Shown: positions 60,950-64,000 of the stretch, one piece after another
Position numbering within the stretch: the first letter of the stretch is position 1
Layout: every line of letters begins with the position of its first letter
Assembly: GCA_903231505.1 (NCBI GenBank)
Contig: CAFBRK010000214.1
Span: forward strand, 86,416-150,415
Reading direction: 5' to 3'
Origin: Olavius algarvensis associated proteobacterium Delta 3
GTDB taxonomy: Bacteria > Desulfobacterota > Desulfobacteria > Desulfobacterales > CAFBRK01
Length of the DNA: 64,000 bases
Program-made: the position numbers and the translations under genes
The notes under the pieces: model-generated
What the model saw: only the letters and a program-made list of their open reading frames with translations
What the model was told of the DNA's origin: nothing
Database searches by the model: none

Positions 60950-61582
60950 AATGCCAAAGTTTTTCTCAAGCACCATTTCGAATTCTCGAACTTCTATTCC
61001 TTTATAGTTCTCGAATTCTTCAATGAAAATTATTCGATCCTTTAATATTCGTTTAACTTTTTTTGAAATTATACCTGGGAAAAAATGACCTTCTTTGACA
61101 GTCCATCCTTTTCCTCTGCTATCAACGAATAGTGCATTATTTCCGATCGGAGAAATGATTATACCTTCTAATTTAAAACCTAAAGGACTGAATTCAGTCC
61201 ACCCGGATAATGCTTTTACATGTGTGATATTTTCAATTCTACCGGGATATCGTCCTAAATGACCACTGCGCCCGCTAATGAACGTTCCAATCACTCTAGA
61301 ACGGCTATTATTCACTTCGTTTATATCTGAAAGCGTTGCATACTCAGAAGGCCTTCCTACCCACAATCGATTTCGATTCCCGTCTGACAAAACATGGGAT
61401 TCAAATTTTATGTGATAATTACCGACAATCGATAATTTTTTTCCATCGAATTTCTTAGGGTTAGATAATATTTCGGTTACATTGACATCGTCGGTCTTAT
61501 TACCTTCCGCACCGGAGGTACTTTGAGTTAATAAAAGTAAGGAAATAAAAATTATAAATATATTACGAAATAAAGATGGCAT
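60944..61582 (-). CDS. Cassette gene: secreted hypothetical protein (PilP-like C-terminus)
   Basis: A 212-residue protein with a signal peptide (about 1-24). A first segment (VTEILSNPKKFDGKKLSIVG) looks like a small beta domain used in nucleic-acid or ligand-binding OB folds. A second part (SPLGFKLEGIIISPIGNNAL, VDSRGKGWTVKEGHFF) resembles the PilP beta domain. No firm family is recognised. AT-rich codon use, signal peptide and 14-base distance to the upstream attC mark it as a gene cassette. Confidence 0.7.
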   Translation of the reverse strand: MPSLFRNIFIIFISLLLLTQSTSGAEGNKTDDVNVTEILSNPKKFDGKKLSIVGNYHIKFESHVLSDGNRNRLWVGRPSEYATLSDINEVNNSRSRVIGTFISGRSGHLGRYPGRIENITHVKALSGWTEFSPLGFKLEGIIISPIGNNALFVDSRGKGWTVKEGHFFPGIISKKVKRILKDRIIFIEEFENYKGIEVREFEMVLEKNFGID

Positions 61583-61595
61583 AATAAATTTTCAT

Positions 61596-61665
61596 GTCTA
61601 ACGACTGAGCTGAGACGCGTGAAGCGCGTCGGCGATTCACGTCGAACTCCAGAGATATGTTCGAC
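61596..61665 (-). mobile_element. attC recombination site 1
   Basis: Bounded by GTCTAAC (61596-61602) and GTTCGAC (61659-61665). Read on the minus strand it starts at the stop of the 61667 gene and can fold into a long imperfect hairpin using CTGGAG/CTCAG with an extrahelical base and GACGTGAA/TTCACG-CGTC. About 85% identical by eye to attC site 3. Confidence 0.8.
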
Positions 61666-61666
61666 C

Positions 61667-62167
61667 CTAGAACCTCATTGCTGCTCTGGTGTCACCAGTT
61701 ACGTATCTCCAGCCTCGGAGCCCAATCCATGCCCTAAATCCGAGCCAAAAAATGAAACACTGTAGAATCCGAGAAACTTCGCGTTCCATTTCAATACTCA
61801 AGATAAATTTTGTTGGATTTTCATAGATAGAGCCCAACAATTCATTGCCTTCATAAAGTTCAAATTGAAATGCGGCCATTTCATTGAATAAAGACCCTGG
61901 TTTTAATAAATATGAGATTGATTTGTGCTTGATAGAATACGAATAACCTATCCCTTGGGGTTTTTCAGCGATAGCCTTGCAATCGTAATGAAAGTCACAA
62001 AAATACTTACCTTCAAATAATTTTTCACGATAAAATTTATAATTGCCTTCTCGGGCAATAAATACTGCCTTCGGGATAAAAAAGGATGCTCGGAGTGTAC
62101 CGAAATAATCATCATCCTCAAAAAAATGATAGGTCGGAGTGAAAATTTTTCTCTCGGCTGTTAGCAT
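61667..62167 (-). CDS. Cassette gene: hypothetical protein
   Basis: A 166-residue protein, rich in aromatic residues (FTPTYHFFEDDDYFGTLRAS), with a beta-strand pattern that could be LURP-one/tubby-like (inference only) and a more hydrophobic C-terminal helix (ILQCFIFWLGFRAWIGL). No signal peptide. It fills the space between two attC sites. Confidence 0.65.
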   Translation of the reverse strand: MLTAERKIFTPTYHFFEDDDYFGTLRASFFIPKAVFIAREGNYKFYREKLFEGKYFCDFHYDCKAIAEKPQGIGYSYSIKHKSISYLLKPGSLFNEMAAFQFELYEGNELLGSIYENPTKFILSIEMEREVSRILQCFIFWLGFRAWIGLRGWRYVTGDTRAAMRF

Positions 62168-62180
62168 TTATTTAGTTGGA

Positions 62181-62284
62181 GTCCAACGTTTGAGCTGAGC
62201 AGCCGCCCGAACAACCTTCGAGTATGCACGGCCGGTACGTAAAACCGCGGTATTCACGCGGTCTGCTCCAGCGATTGGTTAGCA
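62181..62284 (-). mobile_element. attC recombination site 2
   Basis: A 104-base site bounded by GTCCAAC (62181-62187) and GTTAGCA (62278-62284). It keeps the inner boxes CTGGAGCAG and CTGCTCAGC, pairing with an unpaired G, while the central loop differs from sites 1 and 3, as is usual for attC sites. Confidence 0.75.
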
Positions 62285-62295
62285 ATTTTTTGAGG

Positions 62296-62652
62296 TTATC
62301 GGCTTGTTATTGGACCAAGCGCATCATGGTATATTCCACTCATAACGACAAATACTATCAGTACGAAAACAATGTATATCATGCTCCCGAATTTAATAAT
62401 TTTGTCACGCTTTGCTTTATTTTCTGCTTTATAGGCCGCAATACTTATTCCAATACCGAGAAAGGCAAGAACTGGACCCAAAATTGGAGAGACCAGCATG
62501 AATGAAAACAAACCCTCGCCGCCCCATATGATACCCTCATAAGCCACTAGTAATAATGGGAATAAGACGGCTAAAACAATGCTCGTTATTATGCCAAGCG
62601 ATAAAGGTATCCTTCTATTTTTAGTCTCAATATTTTCTGAAGATGAATTCAT
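62296..62652 (-). CDS. Cassette gene: small membrane protein
   Basis: A 118-residue protein with three hydrophobic helices (about 18-40, 47-72, 90-110; IVLAVLFPLLLVAYEGIIWG; GPVLAFLGIGISIAAYKA). No family assigned. The start is 14 bases from attC site 3 on its upstream side. Confidence 0.7.
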   Translation of the reverse strand: MNSSSENIETKNRRIPLSLGIITSIVLAVLFPLLLVAYEGIIWGGEGLFSFMLVSPILGPVLAFLGIGISIAAYKAENKAKRDKIIKFGSMIYIVFVLIVFVVMSGIYHDALGPITSR

Positions 62653-62665
62653 TATAATGATCGCA

Positions 62666-62735
62666 GGCTAACGTTTGAGCTGAGACGCGTGAAACGCGTT
62701 AGCGGTTCACGTCGTACTCCAGCGATTTGTTAGAC
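62666..62735 (-). mobile_element. attC recombination site 3
   Basis: Bounded by GGCTAAC (62666-62672) and GTTAGAC (62729-62735). Inner boxes CTGGAG and CTCAGC pair with one extrahelical G, followed by an inner stem GACGTGAA / TTTCACGCGTC. This is the clearest of the sites. Confidence 0.85.
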
Positions 62736-63218
62736 CTACTTTTTCATTCGCAGCCATTCTTCCTTAGGACAATGTGAAATAACAACTCCATGACCTGGCT
62801 GAACTGACTTCCAAGTGTACACATCTCCTGAAAGCCCGTATTGCCCTTCTTCGTTTGGATAAAGCTCACTGCAATCAGGCAATGGTAGTGACTCACCACT
62901 TTCATCGATCCAGATATATGCATATGTCCGTGTTGAATCTGTAAATAGGTAAAGATGGACCCCGCGACCGAGTTTATCTACGCGGCCTAAAAACTTTAAA
63001 TTATATACCGCCAAATCACCATCGCTAAGCTCTACACCTTCCACAATCATACCGATGTCCGATGATTGTAATGATGAAAGATAACGTATGACACGAGGTT
63101 CATTGATTTTATGCCAATCGCCAGGTCTCATTTCGCTTTCAATAGAATATGCCATCCCGAAAATCACAAAAATCGCTAAAGAGTGAATGGCGATAGATAT
63201 TATGATTATCCGCAGCAT
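62736..63218 (-). CDS. Cassette gene: secreted/membrane-anchored hypothetical protein
   Basis: A 160-residue protein with an N-terminal hydrophobic anchor (LRIIIISIAIHSLAIFVIFG) and an outside domain with repeated beta segments. No family recognised. It is preceded upstream by an attC half-site at 63241. Confidence 0.7.
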   Translation of the reverse strand: MLRIIIISIAIHSLAIFVIFGMAYSIESEMRPGDWHKINEPRVIRYLSSLQSSDIGMIVEGVELSDGDLAVYNLKFLGRVDKLGRGVHLYLFTDSTRTYAYIWIDESGESLPLPDCSELYPNEEGQYGLSGDVYTWKSVQPGHGVVISHCPKEEWLRMKK

Positions 63219-63240
63219 AAGTTCACAATCTTAATAGTAG

Positions 63241-63247
63241 GTCTAAC
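63241..63247 (-). mobile_element. attC/attI boundary half-site upstream of first cassette
   Basis: GTCTAAC (GTTAGAC on the minus strand) 22 bases upstream of the 62736-63218 gene. The expected second half further right is not recognisable, so the array may end here or meet an attI-like or rearranged boundary. Confidence 0.5.
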
Positions 63248-64000
63248 GAGTGAGTAGCGGGAATTAATTCCTGTATATTGAATATTCCGGAAATAATTCA
63301 CACATATTAAATACATAAATGCATCGGCGGCCTGAACTTGCTGCCCAATATTTATAGCACCTTTGCCCGGAAAAATGTGCAGCCAAGGCTTGCGGTTCTA
63401 TCGACTTCAAGATAAAACTATGAAATTACAAATACTTACAGGGATACTTCAGGTGGCACAAAAAATGATTCAGATGATCTCCATTGTCGCAAGGGCCATT
63501 CCGTTTCACAAGGTTCCCCATAATTCATCGACATTCATTATACCATCCAAATGACATTCCCGCAAAAACCACGAGAACGGCGTGATCAGCTCGGAGATAA
63601 CCTGCGGGTAACGCATGATGCTTACAAAACGTAAAATAACGTTCGCTTTCTGAGCCGGGTGCTGCATCCAGTTTTGTGAAGAAACGAATTGGAAAGAATT
63701 TGGGGTCGGGTAGGGGCTTTTTCTGCGTTTACACAGTAAGGCCGGCTAAAAAGCAATCAGCGAACGTTGTAACGGTGGCCCATTAACGGATGTTGGATGG
63801 TAGACAGGAGTCCGCAATCTATAGTGGTTGTCCTAAATATGTTCCGTTTGCAGACAAATGGAAACGATGACCGCAGAGTCTCAGAGAACGCAAAGGAGCG
63901 CTATTTTTCCCAGAATCCCTGAGAGGGGGATTCTGGGAAAGGGCCCCAGCAACATATTGAATTTCTGAAAATTTTCAAGATGATCGGTTTGCATTTCGCC
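63248..64000. other. Terminal region without genes
   Basis: About 750 bases without a convincing coding sequence; no integrase fragment is seen. It contains a 14-bp hairpin TTTCCCAGAATCCC/GGGATTCTGGGAAA (63906-63940) near common genomic microrepeat text (CGCAGAGTCTCAGAGAACGC) and the 12-mer AAATATGTTCCG, which also occurs at 46866-46877 and with one mismatch near 35636. Confidence 0.5.

Noticed and set aside
63363..63554. 63-codon plus-strand open frame near the window end
   Set aside because: No ribosome-binding site or recognisable domain; placed in an otherwise gene-free region.
46866..63847. 12-base motif AAATATGTTCCG at 46866 and 63836, and with one mismatch near 35636
   Set aside because: Too short to claim a mobile-element end without a genome search; flanks do not match beyond a few bases.

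Overview
This 64 kb window looks like a chromosomal segment of a Gram-negative, probably anaerobic bacterium. My best guess is Desulfobacterota (Desulfobacterales-like). That guess rests on gene content: a LUD-domain protein, several acyl-CoA dehydrogenases (one fused to rubredoxin), a PrkA/YeaH/SpoVR cluster, an Mla lipid-transport operon, a small glycyl-radical protein and, most tellingly, genes whose coding frame needs UGA to be read as selenocysteine. No rRNA, tRNA, phage or intact insertion sequence was recognised.

Layout. 1-6.7 kb: the 3' end of a hexapeptide-repeat acyltransferase, a PPK2 polyphosphate kinase, and a two-gene sensory unit (tandem periplasmic binding protein plus hybrid histidine kinase). 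6.8-12 kb: LUD protein, a candidate selenoprotein of the FrnE/DsbA family (U-P-W-C motif), an M55 peptidase, a stand-alone NrdD-like glycyl-radical domain, and a lytic transglycosylase. 12.4-16.6 kb: a minus-strand mlaE-F-D-C-A operon in which MlaF carries an extra degenerate GGDEF-like domain and mlaA has an in-frame TAA. 16.8-23.6 kb: a frameshifted transglutaminase-like gene, a DUF554 membrane protein, a very large AsmA-family protein and a membrane-anchored lipase. 23.8-32.5 kb: a minus-strand stress-kinase cluster, prkA-yeaH-spoVR plus a second PrkA-like ATPase. 32.8-45.6 kb: ordinary genes including an OlsF-like ornithine-lipid synthase, acyl-CoA dehydrogenase-rubredoxin, FtsH, cold-shock protein and an adenylate cyclase with TPRs. 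45.9-53.6 kb: a duplicated acyltransferase/acyl-CoA dehydrogenase block in which each copy has lost a different gene. Between the copies lies a redox pair: a rhodanese-DsbD fusion with two in-frame UGA codons, followed by a small thioredoxin-fold protein with one UGA. 53.7-60.8 kb: mixed housekeeping and lipid genes. 60.9-63.25 kb: an AT-rich array of four tightly packed minus-strand genes separated by attC-like recombination sites, i.e. integron cassettes without an integrase in view.

The most interesting content is the selenium redox module at 48.97-51.06 kb together with the unlinked Sec-DsbA at 7.9 kb. All four UGA codons (in three genes) have a hairpin at the distance expected of a bacterial SECIS element, and conventional gene calling would truncate or miss all three genes. 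Second is the attC cassette array. Third are the MlaF-GGDEF fusion and the stand-alone glycyl-radical protein. Several dispersed palindromic repeat families sit in intergenic regions; one of them supplies the last codons of the lipase gene.
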